DNA from: Irpex lacteus
Lineage: Eukaryota > Basidiomycota > Agaricomycetes > Polyporales > Irpicaceae
Assembly (NCBI GenBank): GCA_001986395.2
Contig: MQVO02000037.1
Span: 62,001-126,000 of the forward strand
Direction of reading: 5' to 3'
Length of the DNA stretch: 64,000 nt
The notes beneath the pieces were generated by a model. The model was not told the origin of the DNA and searched no databases. It was given only the letters and a program-made list of their open reading frames with translations. The translations under genes were made by a program, and so were the position numbers. Of the stretch, positions 44,319 to 55,869 are shown piece by piece. Position 1 is the first letter of the stretch. Every line of letters starts with the position of its first letter.

Positions 44319-44823
44319 AATGAATCAAGAGATAGATATATGAGATTAGAAGGTGTAAGGATATTTATTAGGGAGACACGTAAGACTGTGAGATGTGTGT
44401 ACTGAGGAGAGGCGTCCTGTTATTGTACTGTACAACTGTTGCAGCGCCAAAACCGGCAATGCCCGACGACCAACACTAGTGGTCCCCCAGTGGTCCCTCG
44501 CTAGCGCCTACAGTCGGAGTGCGAAAATACCCAGGGACTTCCGCGCAAGCCAATGTTCACACTCACACCACCACGACGTCTTCCCTGTCCATGCTTGAAC
44601 GCCTCCCTCATCACTCCTCTCACTATGCTAGAGCACTGGCCGTAATGAATATTGAAGAGAACTGTGAAAATGGTGGTCTTGATTAACGCAACCGTTTTCA
44701 GGACACAATCCGCCAGCAGAGGTATGTTCGTCTTTCTGCGACAGATGGTCACCTCCTCTCCTTTCTCATTGACGACCAACTGCCTTGTTCTTCACAACAT
44801 CCAGACCTGTCTTGATGTCATGT
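44319..44823. other. Spacer between the transposase gene and the disrupted PH-like gene
   Basis: About 500 bp, divergent upstream region. It contains a CAGTGG-rich segment (near 44480-44500) that could be part of a transposon end. No gene is recognised. Confidence 0.35.
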
Positions 44824-46963
44824 CACCCGTATATCGTCGACTACCGCACCTTCTCCCTCGACAATTTCCACCAACTAGTCATCGACGCCTTTGGCAGCCC
44901 CGCCTACCCCTCTTCCTCGCATCTCCCATAGTCAACCAAACACCTTCACTTCTACCAAGCACAATAACGACACCAATCTCAGAACAAGAATCGAATACTG
45001 TACGGAGGATATACGCTACAAGACCAGTACCGCAAGGCATAGGGCTGGGAGGAGGAGCGGGGGATAGAAAAGGATGGAACCTGGCGTGATGAACAGCGCA
45101 GTCACAGCAGGGGGATCCCTAGTTGGTGCAGGGAGTGGCGTGCCAACGGCAGAACTAGGGAGCGTGGCTACGGGCCACGGCGGCGGCATGACATCGAACA
45201 ACACAGCGAGTAACATCCCCAGGCATCCCCAGGTCATCACCTCTGTCACTCAGGTCACAGCGGTTACGCCTGCACAAAATCCGCCACCGCCCCAACTCGA
45301 CACTTTCATCCGCCAACATTGTTCGTCCCCTCCCACCCTGTCAATCCCCGACCTCTGCCGCTCACCTTCAATGAGTGCAAACGAGATATCCTCCGCGACA
45401 CCTACTTCACCCAACAGCAGTAGCAACAGACCGCGAGTCCCCCTTCTGTCTCTGTCGCCAACGCGCAGCCTCCCTCCTCCCTCTCGTCGCCCACCTCGTC
45501 CGCTCCTTCCCGTTCTACTCTCTAGTGGGGCAAACTCGAACCGTCAGACACTGGTTCTGCTCCATCTGGCTCTGTGATATCTGGAACATCTGGATATACA
45601 CGTTTCGGGTCGACTAGGGGCGGTTACGCGGGTGATCTTATGAGTGTGATTGGAGGCCTGGTAGGGTTTTCGAGCTCAAGTGCCACGAGCTCTAGAGCTT
45701 TGAGCACGTCTAGTCGGTCACCATCCAGGAGAACTCGTTCACCACCGACAACTCCGCGGAGAAAGGAGAGGACAGCTTCTTCACCTCGCTCTGCCTTCTC
45801 GCAGATTAGGCGGAGTCCCAAAGGTAAAGCGCGGGAACGCGACTCGCCACGCAGTAGTCCGTCGCCAACGAGGTCACGGGCGAGGTCCAGTCGGTCTGGC
45901 ACCGAGTCTGTCCAGGATGCCCCCAGTGTTCACTCTACCATCCCTCCTCCATTAGATGTGGCCGAATACGGCGGCTCAGGAGAGGTACGTCTAGCGTTAC
46001 GGTACCTTTTCCACGCTAACCTCCCATCCCTCTCAGCCAGTCAACTTCGCTCCAGTATGGTATCTCAATGTCCACCGCTTACCTCCCTATACCTGGAACT
46101 ACGCCGAAGGCTATTTGTTCCCCAACATGCTTCTTCTCTCCTGGGTAGCTCCCGGTGGCGGCCGAGTGGTTGTCAGGTTGGATCTTCTCAGCTGTGTTGA
46201 GATCTGGACATCTCGTGCGCAAGGAACGAGCAACGTCACAGTCAAACGGGAAGGTGAAACTCATAGATTGCAGATGTTCGAGCTTGGGAGTATTGAACGG
46301 CTTGGGTGCGAGACGCGTGTGGAGATGCTCCATTGGTTTAATTTGATTCAGTGAGTTTTCGATCTGTTTACTGGTTTCTCGTTCTTATGAGGTATTCTAG
46401 ATCGGTGTTCAACGGGATTATGAGCATGACCGAGTCCGAACGTGCACATGGTAGACCAGTGTCTCCAGCACAGACCATATCATCGTTCGACTTTGGTTCT
46501 GGCTCAGACAGTGTCCTCAGTGCGCAACTACGCTCTGCGCCTGTCAGCGGCAATCCATCCCAGTCCTATCGGTCCAGGGAATACCGACCTCAGACTCCAA
46601 CTGTCCCTCTCGCAGAGGGTGTACTGCGAGGTTCAACTGCACCTATCAACACGACTGTGAGCCGATGGAGGTCTTTAGCCTTGGAGGACGCCTCGGATAC
46701 TTCGAGTGCAATCGAGGATGTGCCGCCGCCTCAGCCCGCCATCGCCCAGCCGACCATATCTGTTACTGTCCCCACACTTTCCACAGCCAGCTGCTCCCAG
46801 CTTACTCACTCTCACTCCCAATTCTCTTAACCGCACCAGCTCTCAAGCCGCTATGCACCCAGCACTACCTCGCACTCTCAGACAATCACCCAAAGTCTAT
46901 CCTCTGGAACTCTGTACAACGGTGCTCGCACGATTATGAAGATCGGCTCCAGTACAGGCACAG

Positions 46964-47520
46964 TGTCACGACTTGGACAATTTTTCCTTTTATTTTTACT
47001 ATTTTTCCGATTTTTCTCTCAATTCCTAAGTCATTTCTGTACCTGTTCTGAAAGACCAGTCACGTGACCCTGGGACATAGTTATGTAATACTGTATAGTT
47101 CCATCCCACGCCCACATGATCCATAAAAGGCGCTAGAACCTTGTAGAACATTGCATCATATCGCGTCATCATTGCATCATATCGCGTCATCATTGCATCA
47201 TTGCTTACTCATAGTGGTGTTAGGAGTACAGACCCGGTACCAGGGGTCCTCGTAGATACATATATAAGCCCCACTGGGCTCTGCCTGGAGACCTCAGTTT
47301 CGACCTCTTGGTCTCTAGGTATGAGTTCCACTTTGTATTGTCGGTAGTATAATACTAACTTGGTCTCTAGTCATAACTCTATCGCTAGTCCCTCGACGTC
47401 GGTGCTCACACACACCACACTTGTCTCTGCGAGGGTCTTGTTTAGTTGTTAGATACTTTTGTTACGCGACCTCGTTACTCTCGACATCGAGCGAGCTCTA
47501 GCCTGGTCATAGTCGTGACA
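46964..47520 (+). repeat. 5' LTR of the gypsy element
   Basis: It starts TGTCACGACT and ends AGTCGTGACA, so the ends form a 10-bp inverted repeat. It contains a tandem ATTGCATCATATCGCGTCATC motif part (near 47150-47205), a TATATAAG box at 47261 and a predicted transcription start at 47296. Confidence 0.97.
47261..47306 (+). promoter_or_regulatory. LTR promoter: TATA box and predicted transcript start with self-primer
   Basis: TATATAAG starts at 47261. AGTTTCGACCT begins 35 bp further at 47296 and is exactly complementary to the primer binding site at 47523-47533. In Tf1-type elements the first 11 nt of the transcript fold back on the PBS and are cleaved to prime reverse transcription, so the start at 47296 is inferred from both signals. 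Confidence 0.7.
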
Positions 47521-47522
47521 TT

Positions 47523-47533
47523 AGGTCGAAACT
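47523..47533 (+). promoter_or_regulatory. Primer binding site (self-priming type)
   Basis: AGGTCGAAACT lies two bases after the end of the 5' LTR. It is the exact reverse complement of AGTTTCGACCT at 47296-47306 and does not begin with TGG, the usual complement of a tRNA CCA end. This favours self-priming over tRNA priming. Confidence 0.72.
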
Positions 47534-48373
47534 CCTTTACTCGCCCAGACAAGACTCGTATCACTTTCACTTTCACATTCCTGAGTAGACCGACGTGCGC
47601 AAACGGTCATTGCAGTACTACGTAGGCTTGGTAACCACCCTTGAGAGGGACCAAGCTTTAGAACTTCCATACTCACCAACCCCCTCTGTTGTGTTGCCTA
47701 GTCACCCGACACCTGCCGTTGTAAGAGTTAAGCTCGTTCGGAGATATACTCCGAGTTTCAAGCAGAGTAACATCTGTTTGACGTAGCGCGGTATCTCCTC
47801 ACCACGGGAGCAAAACTGCCGGTTACGAACTTAAGCACAGATCCGCGTACGCGGGGGAAACCAGGTGTTAAGGGAACGAAAGCACGCAAGGGAGGCGTTC
47901 TCGAAGCTCGTGTCTTCTTGAACCAAACGGCAACCAGGAAGCTGGTAAACAGCCGTGGGTAAAACATAATCAGTAACTCCTGTCCGTAGTAGTGTGACGC
48001 ACGTGGTAGTAGAAAGTCGCACGTTGGAAAACTCGCCACCATTTCCCATCTTCCGTGTTACGAGCACCCGCACGTCTACGACGAAGACGAGAGAGTAGAC
48101 TGTTGGGATAATAGGGAGACAAACCAACTCTTTGACTGCGCAGAACAACCGTGCCCTAACCGGTATCACCAGCCACCAACCGACCTACAACTAGTTAAAC
48201 GATACTCGGGCTTCGAGCGGTGTATACCAGATCAGCATCCTCGAGACATTCAAACTGCCGTCAACACAGCACTCCCACCGTCGCCGCAGTACTCGCGCGC
48301 ACCCACGCCTATTCCTTCACCGATCAACGTCAATCCTACCCCACAATCCCTACCTTCTCCGACTACGCCCACA
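47534..48373 (+). other. Untranslated leader of the gypsy element
   Basis: 840 bp between the PBS and the Gag start. Only short ORFs. It presumably holds packaging and dimerisation signals. Confidence 0.6.
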
Positions 48374-49459
48374 ATGGAAGGTCAAGGCCAACAACCCCAA
48401 CAAGTCCCACCAGCGCCCGTGCAGGCGCCAGTAGCTGCACCAGATCCAACTCTGATCGCTGCCATAGTCGCTGCAGTCCAGGCTGCTATGCAGAACGTTC
48501 CCCCACCCCAAATCAATGTCAACCCCACAGCTGACTCCGTAAAGCCTGGGAAGTACAAAGGAGAACGTGGTCGAGACCTAGATCGCTTCATCTCACAATG
48601 TGATGCATACTGGGTCACAGCCAACGTCATCGAAGACCGCAAGAAAATCCTCACTGCTCTGGGTCTTCTGGAAGGATCAGCAGCTCATTGGGCTATCGGC
48701 ATCACAGACTTCATGGCCGCCCAAGGGGGGGCTCTACCTAACGACGTCTCTACCTGGGACCAGTTCAAAGAACAACTTCGAAAATTCTTTGGTGATGCTA
48801 CCCCAGAAGACTCCGCGATCATCGAGCTCACCAAGCTCTGCAACCTCGAGCCCAGAGAAAGGAATGCTCGGGACGTTGCCGCGTATGTCACTGAGTTTCG
48901 TACCCTGGTCAACCGAATCTCTGGGTTGTCAGGAAAAGACAAGGAGATCAGGTTCACCTCTGGACTCCCGAATTGGTTGTATACTCGTTTGGCCACAGCA
49001 GAAACACCTCCTACCACGTACGACGAGTGGCAGGAACGAGCCCTCAAGGCCTATGCAGCCAACCAGAGAGTACGAGAACGCGAGGCAGCGGACAAGAAGT
49101 CCCCCTCCACGCCCTCTACGTCTAGAACCACTACGACGCAACGAGCTCCAGTCTTCCAGCCTGCACCGCGACCCACCAACTCGGGCCCAGTCCCAATGGA
49201 AGTAGATGCTTCGCAGACTCGGCAGTATCGTGCCGACACGAAGTGTTACAACTGTGACAAGGTGACAAACCCACCTCACATGGCCCGGGAATGCCCCGAA
49301 CCTCCACGTCGTCGTCGTCCTCGAGTAGCAGCCAATACAACTGCCACCGCAGCATCGTCCTCGGCAGACTCAGAAGAAATCATCGCCAATATGAGGGACA
49401 CGATTGACGCGTTGAAGAAGGAGCTTGACGAGCTCAAAAAGGCTAAGGAGGATTTTTGA
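48374..49459 (+). CDS. Gag of the gypsy element
   Basis: 361 residues from ATG 48374. A Gln/Pro-rich N-terminus is followed by the Ty3/gypsy capsid-type region ([81 protein letters not shown]). A nucleocapsid-type Cys/His motif reads [17 protein letters not shown], that is CX2CX7HX4C instead of the usual CX2CX4HX4C. The C-terminal ~45 residues are a charged coiled-coil-like tail ([20 protein letters not shown]). The stop TGA (49457) overlaps the start of the Pol frame by four bases after a run of five T. Confidence 0.93.
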   Translation: MEGQGQQPQQVPPAPVQAPVAAPDPTLIAAIVAAVQAAMQNVPPPQINVNPTADSVKPGKYKGERGRDLDRFISQCDAYWVTANVIEDRKKILTALGLLEGSAAHWAIGITDFMAAQGGALPNDVSTWDQFKEQLRKFFGDATPEDSAIIELTKLCNLEPRERNARDVAAYVTEFRTLVNRISGLSGKDKEIRFTSGLPNWLYTRLATAETPPTTYDEWQERALKAYAANQRVREREAADKKSPSTPSTSRTTTTQRAPVFQPAPRPTNSGPVPMEVDASQTRQYRADTKCYNCDKVTNPPHMARECPEPPRRRRPRVAANTTATAASSSADSEEIIANMRDTIDALKKELDELKKAKEDF

Positions 49460-52400
49460 GAAGGGCCGTTCTTAGAGCTACGCAAGTCCGACCCCGTATA
49501 CCATGTAACAACAAATTCGATGTACTCGCCGATTGTATTTATGAGACAGGTTCGGAATCAGAGCATTTCCACGTACCCATCACAGTCTCCGGTGTGCGAA
49601 GATCGAAGGAAGTCGTAGCAATGGTGGACAGTGGAGCATCCACCCTGTTCATCAACAAGAGGTTCGTAGAAGAAAACCGTATACGAACAAGGAAACTCAG
49701 GGAACCAATCCCGGTGTACAACATCGATGGGACACCTAATCAGAATGGGTCCATCAGTGAAGTTGCCGTGCTCAACATGAGGATTGGGGAGCACGATGAG
49801 CGGACAGTATTCACGGTCACAAACATTGGCCCTGAAAATGTTATTATTGGAATCGACTGGTTGAGATATCATAATCCCAGTATCGATTGGTCAGAAGGGA
49901 TACTCAGAATGGATGGGTGCCCTGAGGCTTGCGAAGCAAAGGACAGACTTCTGAAACCAGAATCGACGTGTAAGGGTGATACGGAGGTTCGGCTTACGGC
50001 CCCTGCACGTTCGAAGAAAGTTTCTAAAGAAAAGCCTAAGCAGAAGCAGCCAAAGCGGCTGGAAGTAGGAAAGGGATATATCCTTGAAGCGGACAATGTG
50101 GAAGAACCCACTGATGAGCAGGGTAATGACGAGACGTCCTTTGACCCAGAGAAGTTGGCAAAGCTCCAAGCCGCTACTCCAGTCACCCAAATTGGGGGAA
50201 AAGGCACCCCTCGTCATTCAACCACTCATCATGAGTCTCTGTATGCGTCTCTATGCACTAAAGACGACAGGCTGTTTGTCATGGCCGGCTACACATACTC
50301 TACTGAGTTAGCCGAAGCCGAAGCCAAGTCTAGACCAACCAAGACATTAGAAGAGATGATTCCGGAACAGTATCGAGAGCACATGCACGTATTCTCGAAG
50401 GCAGAATCAGAACGCCTTCCTGAACACAAGCCACATGACCATGCCATCGAGCTGACGCCAGAAGCAAAGGGCTTCCATGCAAAGGTTTACCCGTTGTCCC
50501 AGAACGAACAAGTTGAACTTGACAAGTTTCTCAAGGAGAACTTGGAGAAAGGGTACATTCGACCGTCTAAATCACCAATGGCGTCTCCCTTCTTCTTTGT
50601 CAAAAAGAAGGATGGAAGTCTTCGACCGGTACAAGATTACCGAAAGTTGAACGAGATGACCATCAAGAATCGATACCCACTACCCCTGATTTCCGAGTTA
50701 ATGGACCGGTTGAAAGACTCCCGGTACTTTACCAAACTTGACGTTCGATGGGGATACAACAATGTTCGCATCAAGGAAGGAGACGAGTACAAGGCTGCCT
50801 TTGTTACCAACAGAGGATTGTTCGAACCCACGGTGATGTTCTTCGGGCTTACCAATTCGCCTGCAACATTCCAGAACATGATGAACGACATCTTCGCAGA
50901 TCTCGTTGCCGAAGGAAAGGTCACGGTGTATCTAGATGACATCCTGATCTTCTCCAATGATCTGGAAGAACACCGTACAGTAGTTCACGAAGTACTCAGA
51001 CGGCTCAGGGAACACGATCTATTCCTAAAGCCAGAAAAGTGCGAGTTTGAGCAAGCCTCTGTCGAGTATCTAGGAGTGATAGTTTCACACAATCGTATTC
51101 AGATGGATCCAGTGAAGGTTAAAGCCATCACTGAGTGGCCAACACCACAAAACCCATCCGATGTGAGACGTTTCCGTGGTTTTGCAAATTTCTACCGAAG
51201 GTTCATCAAAGACTTCGGGAAAATCTGCAAACCCCTAGATCGACTGACAGGCAAAGAGCCTTGGAAGTGGGGAGCTGAAGAGCAAGCAGCGTTTGATGAG
51301 CTGAAAGGGAGATTTGCCACCCATCCAGTACTAGCCATGTGGGACTTCAACAAACCAACGCGTGTGGAGACAGACGCCTCTGGGTTTGCCACGGGCGGCG
51401 TACTTGAGCAAAAACAGGATGATGAGGCGTGGCACCCTGTAGCTTATCTATCAGAAGGGATGACGGAAACTGAGCGTAACTACGAGATCTACGATCGCGA
51501 ACTTCTTGCAGTCGTTCGCGCGTTAGAGAGCTGGCGCCACTACTTGGAAGGGCTCCCTGAGAAGTTCATAGTCTATTCAGACCACAAGAACTTGGAGTAC
51601 TGGACAAAGGCCAGAAACCTCACGCGACGACAAGCTCGGTGGGCGTTGTTCCTATCACGGTTCAACTTTGAAATTGTACCACGTCCAGGCAAAGCCATGG
51701 GTAAACCTGATGCCCTTACTCGGCAAAGCCAACATGAAGTCAAAGACGAGGATGACAATCAGAACCAAGTGATTCTGACGCCGGACAGGTTTCGGGCGGC
51801 TGCCTCTCAACGGGGACATGCAAGGGTAGTACCGGATAGAAAGCTGTTGAAACGTATTCGTGAATGTTCAACGAAGGATGCGGAAGTAGCAGACGCTCTA
51901 GCGAAGGTCCAAAATCTCGGACCCAAGCAACTCAGCAAAGGGTTAGACGAATGGAACACGGAGGATGGATTACTCCTGTTCCGGGGAAAAGTCTATGTTC
52001 CCAAAGACCCTGAGCTACGTAAAGAGCTTACCCGACTTCATCACGACGTGCCGGCAGCCGGACACCCCGGTCGCTACAAGACACTAGAGCTTCTCTCGCG
52101 AAACTACTGGTGGCCCAGTATGTCCAAATTCGTACACGAATACGTGGACACTTGCGATGTCTGTCAACGAACAAAGATCTTCCCTGCGCCAGCTCGCGGT
52201 CCGCTTCAACCGCTTGATCCTCCCAACACCCCTTGGGAGAGTGTCACGACCGACTTCATTGTCAAGCTCCCAGAAAGTAATGGGTACGACTCCATCACGG
52301 TAGTAGTTGATCGACACTCAGGGCAAGCACACTGCTACCCCTCGAAGGAAACGATGAAGGCTCCAGACCATGTGCACGACTACATCACGCAGGTCTTCCG

Positions 52401-53442
52401 TCACCACGGAGTCCCCAAGCAGATCATCTCAGATCGAGGTTCTGTCTTTGCATCGAAATTCCTCAAGGCAATCTATGAAGCCCTCGGGGTCACGCCCTCC
52501 ATGTCAACAGCTTACCACCCACAAACTGATGGCAAGACCGAGCGACTCAACCAAGAGATTGAGCAGTATCTACGAGCCTTCTGCGCGTATCGACAGGACG
52601 ATTGGGCTGATTGGCTACCCATAGCTGAGTTCGCTCTCAATAGCCGCGTACACTCGTCAACTGGGAAAGCACCCTTTGAGTTGATCTACGGTTACATTCC
52701 CGAGTTTCAAGTCTCGCTGAACCCCAACCCTAAGGTTCCAGCGGCAGACGAACGCCTTCGACTTCTAAAAGAAGCTCAGGAAGATGCTCGTGCAGCTCTG
52801 GAGATAACAGCCGAACGCATGAAGCGGTTCTACGACCACGGGGTTGCTAATACGCCTCAGTTCGAAATCGGAGACAGAGTCTATCTCGAGCGCGAAAAAC
52901 ACCCTAAGGGTCAGCCGACTAGCAAGCTGGCACCTAAGCGTGATGGCCCCTACGAGATACTCGAAAAGGTTGCACCAATGAACTACCGTCTCAAGCTTAC
53001 CAAACGAGATAAGCGTCACCCGATCTTCCATGTGGATTGCCTCCGCCCAGCGAAAGCTGCTAAAGTTGTACCAAACCGAGAATTCCCCGAACCACCGCCA
53101 ATCGTTGTTGACGAAGAAGAAGAATACGAAGTAGAAAAGGTCTTAGATTCGCACGTTCAGAACAAGAAGTTCGAGTACCGGATCAAGTGGAAGGGGTATC
53201 CAGATAGCGATAACAGCTGGGAACCCCTTGAAAACGTCAAGCACGCAAAGAAGGCTATTGCTGACTTCCACAAGAAACACCCTGGCGCACCTCGTCCAGT
53301 TGCAGCCTCGCTATTCCTTGCTATGAATTTCCGATCTATTAACGCCGAATTTGACCCACCACCACCCGAGACACTTCGTAAAGTTCCAGACTGGGAACTT
53401 GGTATTGACGACACCCCAGCCTTCCGGAGAAAAGGCCTTTAG
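49456..53442 (+). CDS. Pol polyprotein of the gypsy element with C-terminal chromodomain
   Basis: An uninterrupted frame of 1328 codons in the -1 frame relative to Gag. It has no ATG at its beginning (the first usable codon is TTG 49456; TAA closes the frame at 49444), so it is expressed by frameshifting or by coupling to the Gag stop. Residue numbers count from 49456. Aspartic protease: [10 protein letters not shown] (Asp58). [15 protein letters not shown] and YLDD at 492-495. RNase H: ETDASG (~640). Integrase: the HHCC zinc finger ([11 protein letters not shown]...CDVCQ, ~861-900), then DDE residues in [18 protein letters not shown] and [13 protein letters not shown]. Chromodomain at ~1222-1280 ([33 protein letters not shown]) with its aromatic cage residues, which in chromoviruses directs integration to marked chromatin. 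The frame looks fully intact. Confidence 0.95.
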   Translation: MRRAVLRATQVRPRIPCNNKFDVLADCIYETGSESEHFHVPITVSGVRRSKEVVAMVDSGASTLFINKRFVEENRIRTRKLREPIPVYNIDGTPNQNGSISEVAVLNMRIGEHDERTVFTVTNIGPENVIIGIDWLRYHNPSIDWSEGILRMDGCPEACEAKDRLLKPESTCKGDTEVRLTAPARSKKVSKEKPKQKQPKRLEVGKGYILEADNVEEPTDEQGNDETSFDPEKLAKLQAATPVTQIGGKGTPRHSTTHHESLYASLCTKDDRLFVMAGYTYSTELAEAEAKSRPTKTLEEMIPEQYREHMHVFSKAESERLPEHKPHDHAIELTPEAKGFHAKVYPLSQNEQVELDKFLKENLEKGYIRPSKSPMASPFFFVKKKDGSLRPVQDYRKLNEMTIKNRYPLPLISELMDRLKDSRYFTKLDVRWGYNNVRIKEGDEYKAAFVTNRGLFEPTVMFFGLTNSPATFQNMMNDIFADLVAEGKVTVYLDDILIFSNDLEEHRTVVHEVLRRLREHDLFLKPEKCEFEQASVEYLGVIVSHNRIQMDPVKVKAITEWPTPQNPSDVRRFRGFANFYRRFIKDFGKICKPLDRLTGKEPWKWGAEEQAAFDELKGRFATHPVLAMWDFNKPTRVETDASGFATGGVLEQKQDDEAWHPVAYLSEGMTETERNYEIYDRELLAVVRALESWRHYLEGLPEKFIVYSDHKNLEYWTKARNLTRRQARWALFLSRFNFEIVPRPGKAMGKPDALTRQSQHEVKDEDDNQNQVILTPDRFRAAASQRGHARVVPDRKLLKRIRECSTKDAEVADALAKVQNLGPKQLSKGLDEWNTEDGLLLFRGKVYVPKDPELRKELTRLHHDVPAAGHPGRYKTLELLSRNYWWPSMSKFVHEYVDTCDVCQRTKIFPAPARGPLQPLDPPNTPWESVTTDFIVKLPESNGYDSITVVVDRHSGQAHCYPSKETMKAPDHVHDYITQVFRHHGVPKQIISDRGSVFASKFLKAIYEALGVTPSMSTAYHPQTDGKTERLNQEIEQYLRAFCAYRQDDWADWLPIAEFALNSRVHSSTGKAPFELIYGYIPEFQVSLNPNPKVPAADERLRLLKEAQEDARAALEITAERMKRFYDHGVANTPQFEIGDRVYLEREKHPKGQPTSKLAPKRDGPYEILEKVAPMNYRLKLTKRDKRHPIFHVDCLRPAKAAKVVPNREFPEPPPIVVDEEEEYEVEKVLDSHVQNKKFEYRIKWKGYPDSDNSWEPLENVKHAKKAIADFHKKHPGAPRPVAASLFLAMNFRSINAEFDPPPPETLRKVPDWELGIDDTPAFRRKGL

Positions 53443-53450
53443 GAGGGGGG
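53441..53450 (+). promoter_or_regulatory. Polypurine tract of the gypsy element
   Basis: AGGAGGGGGG lies just before TAA and the start of the 3' LTR, the usual place of the plus-strand primer. It overlaps the Pol stop. Confidence 0.8.
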
Positions 53451-53453
53451 TAA

Positions 53454-54010
53454 TGTCACGACTTGGACAATTTTTCCTTTTATTTTTACTATTTTTCCGA
53501 TTTTTCTCTCAATTCCTAAGTCATTTCTGTACCTGTTCTGAAAGACCAGTCACGTGACCCTGGGACATAGTTATGTAATACTGTATAGTTCCATCCCACG
53601 CCCACATGATCCATAAAAGGCGCTAGAACCTTGTAGAACATTGCATCATATCGCGTCATCATTGCATCATATCGCGTCATCATTGCATCATTGCTTACTC
53701 ATAGTGGTGTTAGGAGTACAGACCCGGTACCAGGGGTCCTCGTAGATACATATATAAGCCCCACTGGGCTCTGCCTGGAGACCTCAGTTTCGACCTCTTG
53801 GTCTCTAGGTATGAGTTCCACTTTGTATTGTCGGTAGTATAATACTAACTTGGTCTCTAGTCATAACTCTATCGCTAGTCCCTCGACGTCGGTGCTCACA
53901 CACACCACACTTGTCTCTGCGAGGGTCTTGTTTAGTTGTTAGATACTTTTGTTACGCGACCTCGTTACTCTCGACATCGAGCGAGCTCTAGCCTGGTCAT
54001 AGTCGTGACA
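53454..54010 (+). repeat. 3' LTR of the gypsy element
   Basis: 557 bp. I read it as identical to the 5' LTR at a constant offset of 6490. It is followed by the CACAG target duplication. Confidence 0.97.
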
Positions 54011-55104
54011 CACAGACATCGTCGTGTCTACTCTGTCCTTCCACGGGACCGCGTCTGTGTCCTTACTAGGCGATTGTTGTGCTCCTACGACTATCGAGAC
54101 CGCTTCTACCATCACGGATCGGTATCATCGGAGGGTTGTTGGTCCAGGTGCCGCACAGTCGACTTCTGCCTCCGGATACGGTTACATCGCAGAGGTGGAC
54201 GATCCCCGAGCTTACGACACTAGTGGATATGCATCTCTGGCACCACGTTCGAATGCGTCGGAGGACGTACCACAGGGCCAAGGCGCGTCTGGAGGTGGGC
54301 AGGATCAGCTTGGAGGATCTCCCGCTGAACAGTCGGACTCTGAGTATGTCACTGCTTCGAGCCCGACTACTTCGTTTGTATCGTTGTCTGGCATGTCCGC
54401 ATCCCCTGACGATGATGAAGAGGAAGAAGTCATTGAGCCGCCATCCCTCCCTGATCCTATGCCGGAAGAAGCTACTCCGACGATTGAGCGACCGCCGACG
54501 CTGTCAGATGTGGAAGTCGAAACGGTGAAGCCTGATGATCTCACGTTGACGGTCGCACCTATTGAGATTGAGGCGGAGAGTACCATCGACGAACAGAGCA
54601 AGGATTCTGACGTTTCTACACCTCTTATCACTCCTCTTGAACCTTGAACCCGAAGAGCCCGTCCAGGCTGTAGAAGTGGCTGGCGAGCCTGAACCCGAAC
54701 CTGAACCTGAACCCGAACCCGAAACAGCGCCTCCACCACTGCCGGTACTTCGCGTTGACGCATCTACACAAGCAGATGTCGAACCCGAAGTAGTGGTCGA
54801 GGAACCGGTGAGGGATGACACTCCACAACCCGAACTCGTTCCATTGCCCGCTCCAGCCGATACCGTCTACACCCCTTCTGTCGTATCCGTTGGAATCTCT
54901 CCTATACCTCTTGCTGAACCCGAGCTCGTACCTGGCTCTCCCCAAGGCAATGTCTTGTTCACGCTCTCTGATGCCGTTCCCATTTTCGCACCACCATACT
55001 TCCGCTCTTCTCTCCATAACCACGGACACGGTACTGCCTCTCTTACCATGTCTTCCGACTGTCTCATCCAGCAGTATCACATATTTGGCGAAGACCTGGG
55101 ATAG

Positions 55105-55869
55105 CGGTCTGCATGCTATTATGCATGTATCACCTGCGTATCAAGAACAGTCTGTCTTCTTTTTGTCATGATCATCAGTTTTTGGTGTGAGCTGAAATTA
55201 TCCGTGTGTCAGATCGCTGGACAGTAACAGCCCTGAGCCAGTATTTTCCAAATGCTGCTCACGGGCGCAACTTCCAGACAGGACAACGATGATAGCTCCG
55301 GCCGAATCGCGTGCTGTCCCATATTCGAGTAGCCTCTCCAGCCGGCGAGTTTGGTAGTGAACTAAGTGAAGTATACAACGGTAAAGTGGGGACGGCACAA
55401 CACTAGGCTTTACATTAAACTTGACAAGGTTTGTTTTAGCAAAAGCAGCAAGAGCTTGCGGTGCACGACCAGAACTCCCAAGTAATGGCGGGCCATTTCC
55501 TCGCGCTCCACAACGTTTCCGGCAGCACCATTGCTCACCGCGAGTCGATACATGTGTGCCAAGAACGGTCGCCATCGGTATTGGTGTAAGTATCCGCGAG
55601 TGGCTTCCCGCCTAATAATGAACCTCACTGGCTAGCCGTCGGGCTGCTATCGCCGTACTCATAGGTGAGTAGCCGAGGTTTATACTCGTCTTCACTGTCG
55701 CTTACAAAAATCATCCGATCTTACAGTGTTGTGGTTTGTTTTGTGTTTTACAAACAACTCGGACTTGGCCAGTATACCGTGAGTATATAAGTTTCTGACA
55801 TTTCCCTCCCCCTGCTCCTCTCAGAGGTCCTCAGCTTACTAGAGTCACCGCAGTTCTACACACCCGGCA
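55105..55869. other. Intergenic region before the DUF6532-type gene
   Basis: About 760 bp. No coding frame is supported. The last ~60 bp are CT-rich (CCCTCCCCCTGCTCCTCTC), typical of a promoter or leader. Confidence 0.4.

Larger units (their letters stand above)
46964..54010 (+). mobile_element. Ty3/gypsy chromovirus LTR retrotransposon, young and apparently complete
   Basis: The element is 7047 bp with two 557-bp LTRs that I read as identical, and is flanked by a perfect 5-bp target duplication CACAG (46959-46963 and 54011-54015). It encodes Gag (48374-49459) and Pol (protease, RT, RNase H, integrase, chromodomain) with no internal stop. A self-priming PBS lies two bases after the 5' LTR and a polypurine tract lies just before the 3' LTR. 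Identical LTRs mean a recent insertion. The C-terminal chromodomain places it among chromoviruses; the priming signal resembles that of the Tf1/sushi group. Confidence 0.95.
44824..55104 (+). pseudogene. PH-domain-like host gene, disrupted by a gypsy element, stops and a frameshift
   Basis: The best coding part is 45526-45984 and 46037-46350 and onward from 46401. It encodes a Ser/Arg-rich region, then a PH-like domain (NFAPVWYLNVHRLPPYTWNY, LLLSWVAPGGGRVVVRLDLL, ERLGCETRVEMLHWFNLIQ with the final-helix Trp), then a Ser-rich tail. The same frame meets TAG at 45421 and 45523 and TAA at 46828. The gypsy element inserts at 46963, and the frame continues at 54016 for ~210 codons to a TGA after PLITPLEP (near 54645). 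There a one-base shift leads into an acidic Glu/Pro repeat frame ending at 55104. The parts before 45300 change frame several times. The TAA has no usable donor nearby, so splicing cannot remove it. The 5' border is uncertain. Confidence 0.6.

Noticed and set aside
41016..44495. CACTG...CAGTG as terminal inverted repeats of the Plavaka element
   Set aside because: Only five bases match, they do not extend, and no target duplication flanks them.
45421..46830. In-frame TAG/TAA codons read as amino acids (recoding)
   Set aside because: Other genes in the window use TAG and TAA as normal stops, and this gene also has a frameshift and a transposon insertion, so decay is the simpler reading.
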